Below are positions 17,318 through 27,600 of a stretch of 64,000 bases of DNA, in pieces. Source of the stretch: Thiothrix subterranea (GTDB taxonomy: Bacteria > Pseudomonadota > Gammaproteobacteria > Thiotrichales > Thiotrichaceae); assembly GCF_016772315.1 (NCBI RefSeq), contig NZ_CP053482.1:2542001-2606000 (forward strand), read 5' to 3'. Under the pieces are notes generated by a model. It saw only the letters and a list, made by a program, of their open reading frames with translations, was not told the DNA's origin and made no database searches. The stretch's first letter is position 1; every line of letters begins with the position of its first letter. Made by a program: the position numbers and the translations under genes.

Positions 17318-17563
17318 TCATTCTTCCCAATGGTCGATGATTCCGGCGATGGTCAAATCCGTTAGCACCTTGGGATCTTTGAGCGCGTAACGCGCCGCTG
17401 ATCCGCTGATGGTGAAAACCCACGCTCCGGGCGGTGCGCCCACCGGATCGCAAGCCACATTCTGAGCACCCTTGCTGTCCACCAAAACCCGCAAGGACAT
17501 ATTTTTCAAGCCAGGTACGCGCTGGGTGGCGACCAAATCAGACTGTACCCGCATGATTTCCAT
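17318..17563 (-). CDS. csoS4B: CsoS4B carboxysome vertex pentamer protein
   Basis: 81 residues from the ATG at 17563 (MEIMRVQSDLVATQRVPG), preceded by AAGGAG. BMV/EutN-like fold with the family pattern VACDPVGAPPGAWVFTISGS followed by SAARYA, and the ending DLTIAGIIDHW. Pentamers of CsoS4A/B cap the twelve vertices of the icosahedral shell and keep it CO2-tight. It starts ten bases after csoS4A ends. Confidence 0.95.
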   Translation of the reverse strand: MEIMRVQSDLVATQRVPGLKNMSLRVLVDSKGAQNVACDPVGAPPGAWVFTISGSAARYALKDPKVLTDLTIAGIIDHWEE

Positions 17564-17573
17564 GTGCTGCTCC

Positions 17574-17825
17574 TTATTCCCCGTTCCAGCGGTCGATAAT
17601 GCCGACGATGGTGAGGTCGGAAGGGTATTCCTTACTGCCTGCGGCTTCGCGAGCGGCAGAGGAACCCACACAAATCACCCAGTCACCGGGGACGCAACCG
17701 ATGGCATCCACTGCCACTTGCCGCGCTCCGCCGACTTTTTCCTGTACCACTAACAAGCCCTTATGCCCCAGTTCGGCAAGGCGGTTGGTGGATACCAGCG
17801 TTTTTTCTACGCGCATGATCTTCAT
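17574..17825 (-). CDS. csoS4A: CsoS4A carboxysome vertex pentamer protein
   Basis: 83 residues; BMV fold with VAVDAIGCVPGDWVICVGSS and the terminal DLTIVGIIDRWN. The ATG overlaps the stop of csoSCA (ATGA), so the two are translationally coupled. Function as for CsoS4B: pentameric vertex cap. Retention of both pentamer genes indicates a shell able to close fully. Confidence 0.96.
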   Translation of the reverse strand: MKIMRVEKTLVSTNRLAELGHKGLLVVQEKVGGARQVAVDAIGCVPGDWVICVGSSAAREAAGSKEYPSDLTIVGIIDRWNGE

Positions 17826-19378
17826 GCCACATCCTCCACGACTTCGACCGGGCTACCTGTCGGCGTATCCTGCACTGACAAATGGCACAGCAACAAACCC
17901 TGTTCCACCAATGCCGCGTAACGGTTACGGATAGCAGCGGCAACCCGCTGGGCTTTCGCCACTGTGCGTTCGCGTGACCCCGGTACACCGGCATCGTAAC
18001 GGTAGTGAATCGCGACCGGCACCGGCAGACCGTGTTTCACGTTCAAGCCTTTGAAAATCTTGATGCCGACATCCATGTCTGCCACGCCTTCTTCCAGCGT
18101 GTGCAGATGGGCGTAATACGCCACATTGCGGATTTGCACTTCCTCGAAGCCATCCCCGACGCTGATGTAGCGTTCGGCGTGTCCGATGTCGGTGTATTGC
18201 CCGTTGTGCAAATCCATCACGTAATCCATCTGTGACAGGTTGTTAATCAGCAAGTTAGTCACCAGCCGTCGCATCCCGTCGTGCGGCGCACCTTTGCCGG
18301 TTCCCCAGCCGTGCTGGTTAATCGCGGCTTCTACCGCCTCGTGTACTGCCAAGCCTGCTTGATCTGCCGACAAACCCAGCGTGGTGTGGAACAGCACCTT
18401 GTTATCCACAAAGCGTTGCGGGGAAAGCTCACCGTTGCCATCGGGGATATGCACCCGGATGGCATCGGTGTCGGTATCGACCCCAATCAACAAAATATCT
18501 GTGCTGGCACCACAACAGAACGAATTCTCAATAGCCTGGCGGAACTGGTTTAGGCGATCCAGTGCCGCTGCCACCGCTTGATGGTCGTTACTCCCGTGGG
18601 CAGCACATCCCTCATGGCAGGGGGAACTGCTACTGGTGTGATACACCGCGATTTTCAGGTAACGAGTCCCTGCATCGACGGTGGTTGGCACACCTTCGCG
18701 GAAACGGCGTAATTCGGTTGCCATCCAGTGGCGCACGTCCGTTTCCACGTCGAATAATGCCCCGGCATACGCCTTGCGCCGGGTAAACGAAGTCAAAGGC
18801 AGACGCAAAATGTAGCGCATCAAACCTTTGAGGCGACCATCGGCACAGGGGCTGATGTCCACCGCGTGAAAGCCACAGTCGAGGAAGAAGTTGCGGGTAT
18901 CCTGCACCGCTTCCACCTGTTGGCGTAAATCGTTGGCAAACTGTTCGGTTGCCAGCTTCAAAGCCTGAAACGCGCAATACGCATACAGGGCTTTCATGTC
19001 CACTCCACTGACCCACGCATCGTTGAGGATGCGTTCCGGCAAGCGGTAGCCGAGTTGGGCTTCCGCAATCGCTTGTGCTTGTGCGCTGAAACCTGCCCCC
19101 AGATGCAAACCGGCAATGGCTTGCAGGGCGGGGGCGATGGCTTCAAAACGCCCTTTAACACTTTCTTCACAATGCGCCAGCCGTGCATTGGCGTGCTGGT
19201 TAGCCAACGGGTGGCGGCGAGAACCCACCGCCGCCGTGTTGACGGGTGTTAAGCGCGTCCCCGTTTCTACCCTTAACGCCACTGGCGTTACGGGGTGTGT
19301 CACTTTGCGCGGCGTGAGTCCCTTGCCTTGGGTTTGGCGGGTCACACGCAGTGCTTGTTGCGCTTGACGGCTATTCAC
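17822..19378 (-). CDS. csoSCA: CsoSCA carboxysomal beta-type carbonic anhydrase
   Basis: 518 residues from a GTG start at 19378 with AGGAGG upstream. The catalytic domain shows the zinc ligands of the family: CADGRLKG (Cys with the Asp-Arg dyad in C-x-D-x-R) and AVYHTSSSS plus HEGCAAHGSN, with the His and second Cys eleven residues apart as in characterised CsoSCA. The enzyme sits inside the shell and turns bicarbonate into CO2 for RuBisCO. The N-terminal region is Arg/Gln/Thr-rich and probably disordered, consistent with its role in tethering to RuBisCO. Confidence 0.96.
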   Translation of the reverse strand: MNSRQAQQALRVTRQTQGKGLTPRKVTHPVTPVALRVETGTRLTPVNTAAVGSRRHPLANQHANARLAHCEESVKGRFEAIAPALQAIAGLHLGAGFSAQAQAIAEAQLGYRLPERILNDAWVSGVDMKALYAYCAFQALKLATEQFANDLRQQVEAVQDTRNFFLDCGFHAVDISPCADGRLKGLMRYILRLPLTSFTRRKAYAGALFDVETDVRHWMATELRRFREGVPTTVDAGTRYLKIAVYHTSSSSPCHEGCAAHGSNDHQAVAAALDRLNQFRQAIENSFCCGASTDILLIGVDTDTDAIRVHIPDGNGELSPQRFVDNKVLFHTTLGLSADQAGLAVHEAVEAAINQHGWGTGKGAPHDGMRRLVTNLLINNLSQMDYVMDLHNGQYTDIGHAERYISVGDGFEEVQIRNVAYYAHLHTLEEGVADMDVGIKIFKGLNVKHGLPVPVAIHYRYDAGVPGSRERTVAKAQRVAAAIRNRYAALVEQGLLLCHLSVQDTPTGSPVEVVEDVA

Positions 19379-19390
19379 TTAATGACCCTC

Positions 19391-21916
19391 CTAACCTCTA
19401 GCCCCGCCGGAAACGGTGATCAGCGCACCTTTGCCACTGTTGCCGCTGCTGCCGGTCACGTTAGCGATAGGCGGCGCTTCGGGGCGTTCCAGTGACTTGT
19501 TGGCGTGTGCATTCACCATTGCCATCGCTGGTTGCATCCCGCGTAAGGTCGGGTTGCGGTTTTGCGCCCACCGCCCTTCCGTACCGGTCATGCGTTGGCT
19601 ACGACCCCAGTCGTCACCCGTGATGCGCAGGTTGTCACGCCCGTCGCCGGTCACACGCGAGGCGGCTGGTTCGGCACTGGTCGCTACCGGTTCGCTGGCA
19701 ACAGTGGCTGCTGCTGGCTGCTGGTAACGAAACTCCGGTGTGCCGGAAACCACTTGGTTGCCACGATTGCCAGGGCCGGTAATGCGCCCTGCGCCTTCGT
19801 AGGCATTGCCTGTTACGCGCCCCAGTGCGGCTTGTGCCGGTGATTGAATGCTGAAACTCGCTGCCGCTTGTTGGGCTGCTTGTTTCGCTTCTGCTACGGC
19901 ACTGTCAGCACAGCCATGACACATCACCGGCGGCGGTGGCAACATGCGCCGTGCCTGCGCCACTTTCACTTTCAGTAAATGATCGGCTGCGCACTCATCG
20001 CAGCAAAAGCCGTGTTCACCGTCACCGTGGTCATGGTGGTGTGGTGCCTGCTCAACGACGCTCAGGTACGGTGTACCACTGACGTGTTGTTGTGCGCCGT
20101 ATTCATTTCCCGTGACATGCTTGGACGTCATCAGCGAAATGCCGGAAACGTGTTGCCCTTGCTGGGTCATGCCTACGTGCACTTTGGCAGGGACAGGTGG
20201 CGGTTCGCTTGCACAATACCCGGCAAAATGTTCCTTGCCGTAGTATTCCGTACCGGTGACGGGCAAGCAGCCGCCACGATCATCACCGGTGAGCTTTGGG
20301 CTGTGATCCACCCGATTGCCTGTCAGACTGCGCCCCGCAAGGGTTTGCATCGGATACGCTTTCGGTGGCGCACGATTTGCCACTTGGCTGTCGCCATACT
20401 GTGAACCGGTTACTTTACCCACTGCTGTTGCCTCGTTTCCTGTGACTTTTTCAGTACGATTGACGAGATTGCCGGTAATACGCTGTCCTTTCTGGCTGTT
20501 ATCCTCACCCACTTTGGCAGAACGTGCGGGTGCTTGCGTCTTGCAAATGGATTGGAATTGCTCGCTGGACACGTATTCCGTCCCCGTTACCGGGCGGCAA
20601 CTGCCGTATTCATCACCTGTTACCTTGGTCGAACGCCCGACTTCTGTCCCTGTCACTTCACGACCCGCGACGGTGTGCGTTAAGGCAACCTTCTGCGGCC
20701 CATTAATGGTCAGGCGTGAAGCACCGGCATCCGAATATTGCGAACCGGTAATGCTGCGTCCCGCCCCCGGCTCATTGCCGGTGACAGGTTGCAGGCGGGC
20801 TTCATCCACACCTGTTACCGTTAACTGCTTGCGTGCCGTTGTACCAGCCACTACCTTGGGAGCGCGAGTCGTCAACCCTTTGTTTTCACAAAACGCTGAG
20901 AACTGCTCCAGCCCTAGGTACTCCGTGCCAGTGACAGCGCGGCAACTGCCCACTTCATCACCGGTCACTTTGCCGGAACGACCGACTTCCGTCCCAGAAA
21001 CGGCCAGACCGCCACCTGTTACCGTTAACCCGACTTTTGGCGGATTCGGTTCGGGACGTGTCCCGCAAATGGTGTCGAAATGGTCAGTACCCAGGTATTC
21101 CGTTCCTGTTACCGCACGGCAAGTACCGGCTTCGCCCCCCGTCACGGTATTAGCAGTAATACGGCTAACCTGAGTGCCGGTCACGGCGTTTCCCAGCAGG
21201 GTCTCGTCAACCTCGACCTTGGGGGGAACACGCTGTGGGCGCATCCGCCCGGTGGGGCGTGGTGCGGCGGGTGCATCGGGACGTTGCCCACGTGCCGCTT
21301 GTACACGGTGCTGGCGAGCAGCATCACGTCCTTGCGGAACGATACCTAAGCGTGGGTTGCGCCCGTTCGGGCGGCTACCGGGGCGACGGGGTGCGGCGGC
21401 TTTGCCTTGCGCTGCCAGTTGTTGGCGACGGTTACGGCAAATCGCGCGGACACTGTTGCCACTCACACCTAAGGCATTAGGGTCAGCATCAACCAATTCG
21501 CACAGCGCATCCAGCGCTTCTTCTGTTACCGGCTCATTGCCAAACAGACTGCCCAGATTGTTTTCCAAAGCAGTGCTGGTGGGGTAAGCGGCAACCGCTG
21601 GTGCGGGCGCTACTACCGGTTGTGAACGCTGCCGGGCTTGTGAACCACTGCGTTGGGCGGCGCTACGGCGGCGTTCTGCCGCTTCCCGCGCTTTGTTTGC
21701 ACTGGCATTGATGGCAACGACAACAGACGTGGACGGGGCTGCATAAGCCACCACTGGGGCAGCTTGTACAGGTTCAAGTCGGGTGGATGCCGCAGATACT
21801 GCCTTAACAGCAGCTACCGGGCGTGACTGACCGGCACTGCGCTGGGCAGCAGCCCGCCGACGCGCGGCGGCTGCTTCGCGGGCTTTATCCGCGCTGTTTG
21901 CAGGTTGTGCAGGCAT
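19391..21916 (-). CDS. csoS2: CsoS2 carboxysome assembly scaffold
   Basis: 841 residues, intrinsically disordered and repetitive. The N-terminal part has basic RuBisCO-binding helices (AREAAAARRRAAAQRS, AREAAERRRSAAQRS, VRAICRNRRQQLAAQGK). The middle (about 220-600) has repeats with V-T-G motifs such as VTGDEVGSCRAVTGTEYLG, several carrying paired Cys. The C-terminal part has the shell-anchoring region ending in ITVSGGARG. CsoS2 links RuBisCO to the shell and is essential for alpha-carboxysome formation. Some species make a short form by ribosomal frameshifting; I did not identify a slippery site with confidence. Confidence 0.96.
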   Translation of the reverse strand: MPAQPANSADKAREAAAARRRAAAQRSAGQSRPVAAVKAVSAASTRLEPVQAAPVVAYAAPSTSVVVAINASANKAREAAERRRSAAQRSGSQARQRSQPVVAPAPAVAAYPTSTALENNLGSLFGNEPVTEEALDALCELVDADPNALGVSGNSVRAICRNRRQQLAAQGKAAAPRRPGSRPNGRNPRLGIVPQGRDAARQHRVQAARGQRPDAPAAPRPTGRMRPQRVPPKVEVDETLLGNAVTGTQVSRITANTVTGGEAGTCRAVTGTEYLGTDHFDTICGTRPEPNPPKVGLTVTGGGLAVSGTEVGRSGKVTGDEVGSCRAVTGTEYLGLEQFSAFCENKGLTTRAPKVVAGTTARKQLTVTGVDEARLQPVTGNEPGAGRSITGSQYSDAGASRLTINGPQKVALTHTVAGREVTGTEVGRSTKVTGDEYGSCRPVTGTEYVSSEQFQSICKTQAPARSAKVGEDNSQKGQRITGNLVNRTEKVTGNEATAVGKVTGSQYGDSQVANRAPPKAYPMQTLAGRSLTGNRVDHSPKLTGDDRGGCLPVTGTEYYGKEHFAGYCASEPPPVPAKVHVGMTQQGQHVSGISLMTSKHVTGNEYGAQQHVSGTPYLSVVEQAPHHHDHGDGEHGFCCDECAADHLLKVKVAQARRMLPPPPVMCHGCADSAVAEAKQAAQQAAASFSIQSPAQAALGRVTGNAYEGAGRITGPGNRGNQVVSGTPEFRYQQPAAATVASEPVATSAEPAASRVTGDGRDNLRITGDDWGRSQRMTGTEGRWAQNRNPTLRGMQPAMAMVNAHANKSLERPEAPPIANVTGSSGNSGKGALITVSGGARG

Positions 21917-21938
21917 GGTGTCTCCTCCCTGTCAGTCA

Positions 21939-22268
21939 TTAAGCGCGGTACACAACAAAGGATGTGCCTTGGCTTTGGGTGTAGTTGTCGTAACCGATCA
22001 GACGCACGTGGTGGTTGGGGTATTCCCGATGGCACGCTTCGATCTCTGACAGGATGCGGTCAACGCTTTGCTCACCGAACATGGGCAGCTTCCACATGAA
22101 CCAGTAGTACTTGTGGGATCTGGCAGGCTCCACGTGTTCGATAGCCGGGTTCCAGCCCTGTGACACGATGTATTGAATTTGCTGGCGGGTTTGGTCTGCC
22201 GTCAGCGCAGGCAAGTAAGAAAAGGTTTCGTACTTGACGGTTTGTTTGTAATCCTGAGAATCAGCCAT
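21939..22268 (-). CDS. cbbS: RuBisCO form IA small subunit CbbS
   Basis: 109 residues from the ATG at 22268 ([20 protein letters not shown]). The small-subunit pattern [14 protein letters not shown] and the end [20 protein letters not shown] are clear. It sits 18 bases downstream of cbbL with a GGAG site. As in other form IA carboxysomal enzymes the order is cbbL-cbbS-csoS2. Confidence 0.97.
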   Translation of the reverse strand: MADSQDYKQTVKYETFSYLPALTADQTRQQIQYIVSQGWNPAIEHVEPARSHKYYWFMWKLPMFGEQSVDRILSEIEACHREYPNHHVRLIGYDNYTQSQGTSFVVYRA

Positions 22269-22286
22269 GGTTTGCAACTCCTGTGA

Positions 22287-23705
22287 TTAGCGGTTCTGAA
22301 CATCAAGTTTGTCAACGGTGTCGAACTCGAACTTGATTTCTTTCCATGTTTCCATGGCGATCTTGAGTTCAGGGCTAGACTGTGCCGCTTTGGTGAGGAT
22401 TTCCTTACCGTTACGCTCCAGTTCAACACCACGGTTACGCGCTTCGACGCACGCTTCCAGTGCTACACGGTTAGCCGCCGCACCTGCTGCATTGCCCCAC
22501 GGATGCCCTAATGTACCGCCGCCGAATTGCAGAACCGACTCATCACCGAAAATGTTCACCAGTGCAGGCATGTGCCAGACGTGGATACCACCGGATGCGA
22601 CCGCGAATGCGCCAGGCATTGAACCCCAGTCTTGGTCGAAGAAAATACCGCGTGAACGGTCTTCTGGAACGTAAGATTCACGTAACAGGTCGATCCAGCC
22701 CAGTGTGGAAGCGCGGTCGCCTTCCAGCTTGCCTACTACCGTACCGGTATGCAGGTGGTCGCCACCGGACAGGCGCAGTGCTTTGGTCAAGACGCGGAAG
22801 TGGATACCGTGGTGCGGGTTACGGTCGAGTACCGCGTGCATCGCCCGGTGGATGTGCAGCAACATGCCGTTTTTACGGCACCAGCGAGCCAGACCGGTGT
22901 TAGCCGTCATACCGCCAGTCAGGAAGTCGTGCATGACAATCGGTGAGCCGATTTCTTTGGCAAATTCAGCACGCTCATACATTTCTTCAGGGGAAGGTGC
23001 AGTCACGTTCAGGTAGTGACCTTTGCGTTCGCCGGTTTGCGCTTCTGCGGTTTCAATCGCGTCCTGCACGAACAGGAAGCGGTCACGCCAGCGCATGAAT
23101 GGCTGTGAGTTGATGTTTTCGTCGTCTTTGGTGAAGTCCAGACCACCGCGCAAGCATTCGTATACCGCACGACCGTAGTTCTTCGCCGACAAACCCAGCT
23201 TAGGCTTGATGGTGCAACCCAGCATGGGGCGACCGTATTTGTTCATCTTGTCACGTTCAACCTGAATGCCGTGTGGTGGGCCATTACAGGTTTTGACGTA
23301 AGCAATCGGGAAGCGCACGTCTTCAAGACGCAACGCGCGGATCGCTTTAAAGCCGAATACGTTACCCACCAATGAGGTGAAGACGTTAACGACAGAACCT
23401 TCTTCAAACAGGTCAATCGGGTAAGCGATAAAGGCATAGAAGCAGGCATCGTCGCCCGGTACATCTTCGATCATGTACGCACGACCACGGTAGTAATCCA
23501 TGTCGGTCAGCAAGTCTGTCCACACGGTCGTCCAAGTACCCGTGGAAGATTCTGCTGCGACTGCCGCCGCCGCCTCTTCACGGTCAATACCCGGTTGCGG
23601 GGTGATCTTGAAGCACGCCAGAATATCCGTATCCAACGGGATATAGTCAGGCTGCCAATAGGTTTGCCGGTATTCCTTCACCCCGGCTTCGTATTTCTTT
23701 GCCAT
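22287..23705 (-). CDS. cbbL: RuBisCO form IA large subunit CbbL (carboxysomal)
   Basis: 472 residues. Active-site motifs are intact: [16 protein letters not shown] with the carbamylated Lys, [20 protein letters not shown], and loop 6 GKLEGDR. The Trp/Gln-rich N-terminus [20 protein letters not shown] is typical of form IA. Two ATGs lie in tandem at 23708 and 23705; the GGAG site is six bases from the second and three from the first, so 23705 is preferred. It is the first gene of the carboxysome operon and is expected to be under CbbR control from the operator at 23790-23805. Confidence 0.98.
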   Translation of the reverse strand: MAKKYEAGVKEYRQTYWQPDYIPLDTDILACFKITPQPGIDREEAAAAVAAESSTGTWTTVWTDLLTDMDYYRGRAYMIEDVPGDDACFYAFIAYPIDLFEEGSVVNVFTSLVGNVFGFKAIRALRLEDVRFPIAYVKTCNGPPHGIQVERDKMNKYGRPMLGCTIKPKLGLSAKNYGRAVYECLRGGLDFTKDDENINSQPFMRWRDRFLFVQDAIETAEAQTGERKGHYLNVTAPSPEEMYERAEFAKEIGSPIVMHDFLTGGMTANTGLARWCRKNGMLLHIHRAMHAVLDRNPHHGIHFRVLTKALRLSGGDHLHTGTVVGKLEGDRASTLGWIDLLRESYVPEDRSRGIFFDQDWGSMPGAFAVASGGIHVWHMPALVNIFGDESVLQFGGGTLGHPWGNAAGAAANRVALEACVEARNRGVELERNGKEILTKAAQSSPELKIAMETWKEIKFEFDTVDKLDVQNR

Positions 23706-23770
23706 CATCTTCTCCTTGCAGAAGTTGCTCTAGGGAATCTTGCTCTGACCTCGGTGCATCAGATGGAGCA

Positions 23771-23805
23771 ACTATAAGCAAGGCGAATGATCAACTAAAG
23801 TTAAT
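23771..23805 (-). promoter_or_regulatory. cbbL promoter with a CbbR-type operator
   Basis: On the minus strand TTTAGT (23799-23794) and TATAGT (23776-23771) are 17 bases apart. The -35 lies inside ATCAACTAAAGTTAAT (23790-23805), which contains the LysR-type T-N11-A pattern with a near-palindromic TCAACT/AGTTAA. The same 16-mer with the same distance to the same -10 occurs beside cbbR at 33786-33820. Further GTTAATG half-sites lie upstream between about 23832 and 23870. A weak -35 overlapped by the activator site is usual for LysR-activated promoters. Confidence 0.72.
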
Positions 23806-23973
23806 TGTAAAAATTGTTTTCATAAACTCTGGTTAATGTTAATGGTGAGGATTAAGGGGAGTTAATGGTTCGCAGAGGGGGGCGCAGCTTCGGTATTTAC
23901 ATTGCAGTGCGTTAATCAGTGGTCTAAAATCTTTACTATTCACCCTATAGTAAAACCCAAACCGGAGAACGCC

Positions 23974-24198
23974 ATGCACAAAGTCAGTGCCAAGCGGCAA
24001 GTGACTCTACCGAAAGAATTGTGTGATCGCACGGGGATTTTACCGGGTGATTATGTGGAGATTTTTGAATACAACGGTCAATTAGCGGTCATCAAGAAAT
24101 GCCGTGGCGCGAGTCGCGGTAGCCTTAAACACCTCAAGCCGTTGCACCCGATTAGCGATGCCGCCTCACGTCAGGATGCGCTCGATGATCGCCGTTGA
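23974..24198 (+). CDS. vapB: AbrB/MazE-type antitoxin (VapB-like)
   Basis: 74 residues from the ATG at 23974, preceded by GGAG. Swapped-hairpin AbrB fold: MHKVSAKRQVTLPKELCDRT, then DYVEIFEYNGQLAVIKK. Such proteins bind their own promoter and the partner toxin. The stop overlaps the start of the PIN-domain gene by 14 bases. The remaining gap up to the cbbL promoter (about 23810-23970) is AT-rich with no gene. Confidence 0.85.
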   Translation: MHKVSAKRQVTLPKELCDRTGILPGDYVEIFEYNGQLAVIKKCRGASRGSLKHLKPLHPISDAASRQDALDDRR

Positions 24199-24625
24199 TA
24201 CGAATGTGCTGTTACGCCATTTGTTGCAAGATGATGCGGTGCAATCCCCCAAAGCCAGTGAGTTGATTGAGCAGCACGAGCGTGTCTTGGTAACAGATGT
24301 GGTATTGGTGGAGTGCATCTGGACACTGAGCGGTAAAAAGTATCAAGCCAGTCGTGAAGACATCGTGACACTGGTAACAGATTTAGTGCGCGAACCCGCG
24401 ATTGTGTTTGAGAACCCACAGGCGATTTGGGCAGCGTTGAACGACTTTCAAGCCGAATACCCCGCGTATGATGCGGATGGGCGTAAGTGGAAATTGCCGG
24501 ATTTTGCCGATGCATTGATCATCCACAAAGCCAAACAGACCGCGAAACAGTGGCGTGAAATGCTGGATGGCGTTTACAGCTTCGATGTGGGCGCGTTGCG
24601 AATTGCTGGCACGCGCACTCTCTGA
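24185..24625 (+). CDS. vapC: PIN-domain ribonuclease toxin (VapC-like)
   Basis: 146 residues from the ATG at 24185 (MIAVDTNVLLRHLLQDDAVQ). The PIN acidic residues are visible: VDTNVLL (Asp), VLVECIWTL (Glu), and LPDFADALI (Asp). VapC toxins are Mg2+-dependent RNases, often cutting tRNA or rRNA. Coupled by overlap to the AbrB-type antitoxin, it borders the type III-like restriction genes 34 bases downstream and may help stabilise that island. Confidence 0.87.
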   Translation: MIAVDTNVLLRHLLQDDAVQSPKASELIEQHERVLVTDVVLVECIWTLSGKKYQASREDIVTLVTDLVREPAIVFENPQAIWAALNDFQAEYPAYDADGRKWKLPDFADALIIHKAKQTAKQWREMLDGVYSFDVGALRIAGTRTL

Positions 24626-24659
24626 TTTCCCGTTATTTTAAGCACAAGGATTCCCTCGC

Positions 24660-27600
24660 ATGGCGACCCCCGACAATTCCACCTACGGCAAACTCGTCGA
24701 TAAACTGCGCGAGTTGTTCGAGCTGGATAAAGCCGATCTGGATTTTGGCATTTACCGCATTATTAGCCAGCGGCAGGATGAGGTTGATGATTTCCTGCGC
24801 AACCAGTTGAAAGCGACAGTGAGCGGTTTGCTGAATTCAGCGCAAGGTAGCCAGCAGGTGGAGTTGCAGGCGGAATTGCGCAAAGCCGAGCAAGCCATGC
24901 AGGATTTGGGAATGAACCCTGAGCAGTCACCGAAGGTGCAAGCCTTGCGTGAACAATTGCTGGCGTTGGGCAATCCACAGCGGTTGGAAGATGAGGTGTA
25001 TGAGCATTTGTACCGCTTTTTCAGCCGCTATTATGAGGAAGGCGATTTTATTTCGTTGCGGCGTGTGTCGCGCACCGCGAAGTATGCGATTCCGTACAAT
25101 GGCGAGGAAGTGAAGCTGCATTGGGCGAATGCCGATCAGTATTACATTAAATCCAGCGAGAATTTCCGCGATTATCGCTTTACCTTGGCGGATGGGCGCG
25201 GGGTGCATTTTAAACTGCTGGATGCAGACACTAGCCGCGATAATACCAAGGGCGATAAGCGGTTTTTTGTGTTGGCGGGTGAAAATTCGCTGGCGGTTCA
25301 CGCGGGTGAATTGCGGGTGCATTTCCATTACACCACCACGGCTGAGAAAAAAATTACGGATACCGATGGCAAGGTGAAAACACCGAGTCAGAGCGTTTTT
25401 AATAATCTGACGTTGCTGGCGATAGCGCACGATGTGGGTAAAGTCGCGCCGGAATGGTTGGGGGCGTTGAATGCGTTGCAGCCGACGAAGGCGAATGTGA
25501 AACGCACGCTGTTGGAAAAGCACCTGACGGATTATACCGCGAAAAACAGTTTTGATTATTTCATCCATAAAGATTTGGGTAGGTTTTTGCGGCAGGAATT
25601 GGATTTTTATATTAAGAATGAAGTGGTGTATTTGGATGATATTGATAATCCGGCGCGGGATGGGGAGGCGGAAAAAGCGTTAACGAATTTGCAGCAGACT
25701 TTGCAGAAGATTACCGCGATTCGTAAGGTGGCGGGGAAGGTGATTGCGTTTTTGGCGCAGTTGGAGGATTTCCAGAAGAAGCTGTGGTTGAAGAAAAAAT
25801 TTGTGGTGGCGTGTGATTATTGCCTGACATTGGATCGTGTGCCGGAGTCGTTGTATGGGGCGATTGCGGGGAATGCGGCACAGGCGGCGGAGTGGTGCAA
25901 GTGGCATTTTATTGCGGTGGATACGGTGGTGGATGAGAGGTTGTTGCGTTCGCAGCCGTTTTTGATGGTGGATACGCGGTTTTATCCGGCGGATTTTAAG
26001 GCGGCGTTGCTGGCATCCATCGACGATATTGACGCGCAATGTGACGGCTTACTGATCAATGCCGACAACTTCCAAGCCCTCAACCTCCTGCAAGACCGCT
26101 ACCGCGAACAAGTCAAATGCATCTACATCGACCCCCCCTACAACACCGGAAATGATGGATTTATTTACCGCGACAACTACCAACATTCGTCATGGTTAGG
26201 ACTTTTTAATAGTCGTTTGCAAATTTTAAAAAGTCTACTTTCAAATGATTCGTTGTTTTATGCAAGCATTAGTGATAATGAATCAGCAAATATGAAAATC
26301 AGTTTAGATGATTTTTTTGGAAAAGATAAATTTGAATCTCAAATAGTAGTTCAATCCAATAAACGCGGTCAAACATATCAAGCCATTGCAAAAACACATG
26401 AATATATTTTTGTTTATGTGTCTGGCGATAATTCTGAAATTATGGAGCTACCAAAAGAAATATCTGATTCTGCATTAAAAGATGCTGATGGTACGTATGA
26501 ACTTTGGGAGCTTAGAAATAGAAATCCGAAGTTTGGAAGATTCAATAGACCAAATTTATTCTATCCAGTATATGTGAACACTAAGGTATTAGATATTGAT
26601 GGTTATGCTCAAGTTTCATTGATTAAAACATCAAATTTTATCTACGAGACGTTCCCTAGAAATAGTAATAATGAAGACTCTTGCTGGAGATGGGGAAAAG
26701 AGAAATTTTTAAACTCTATAGGAAAAGGAAATATTTTAATCGCAAAACAGAAAAGAGATGGTGGATGGAATATTTACGAAAAAGCTAGAAAAGGCACAAC
26801 AAAAGTAAAATCTATTTGGGATGAAACTGATGTTATTAGCGAACAAGGAACAGTTGAATTAGGTGCTTTAGGTTTTACCGAATTTGGATTTCCAAAACCA
26901 ACAAAATTAATAGGTAAGATTTTAAAAATTAGTACGTTAGATCATGATTTGGTGTTGGATTATTTTGCGGGGTCGGGGACGACGGGTCATGCGGTGATTA
27001 ATTTGAACCGCGAGGATGGCGGCAACCGTAAGTATATTCTGGTGGAGCAAGGCGCGTATTTCGATACGGTGCTAAAGCCGCGTATTCAGAAAGTGGTGTA
27101 CGCGGAAAACTGGAAAGACGGCAAGCCGGTTGCGAAAGAAGCGGGGAACTTAGGTGGCATTTCCCATTGCTTCAAAACCATGCGCCTAGAAAGCTACGAA
27201 GACACCCTCAACAACCTTGAACTCAAACGCAGCGGGCAACAACACTCCCTACTCGCCGCCAACCCAGCCGTCAAAGAAGACTACCTGCTGCACTACATGC
27301 TCGACATCGAAGCCCAAGGCTCATTGCTCAACATTGACGCATTCACCCACCCCTTCGACTACCAACTCCACATCGCAGGCGATTCCGCCGGAGCAACCCG
27401 CCCGCAAACCGTCGATCTGGTCGAAACCTTCAACTACCTGCTAGGCTTAAGCGTCCACACTCAGCGCACCGAAACCCTGCAACTCACCTGCGCACCCAAC
27501 GAACACGGCATCTGGCAACGCCAAAAACACCCCGATTCCGCCCAAGCCATCACCGCCACTTACACCTTCTTGAGCATCCACGGCACACTCCCCGACGGCA

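Noticed and set aside
19600-21200. Regular short repeats resembling a CRISPR array
   Set aside because: They are the coding repeats of CsoS2 (V-T-G motifs), with irregular spacing and an open frame through the whole region; no cas genes.
24927-25568. A 213-codon antisense frame inside mod
   Set aside because: Shadow of the mod coding frame with no start signal and no recognisable domain.
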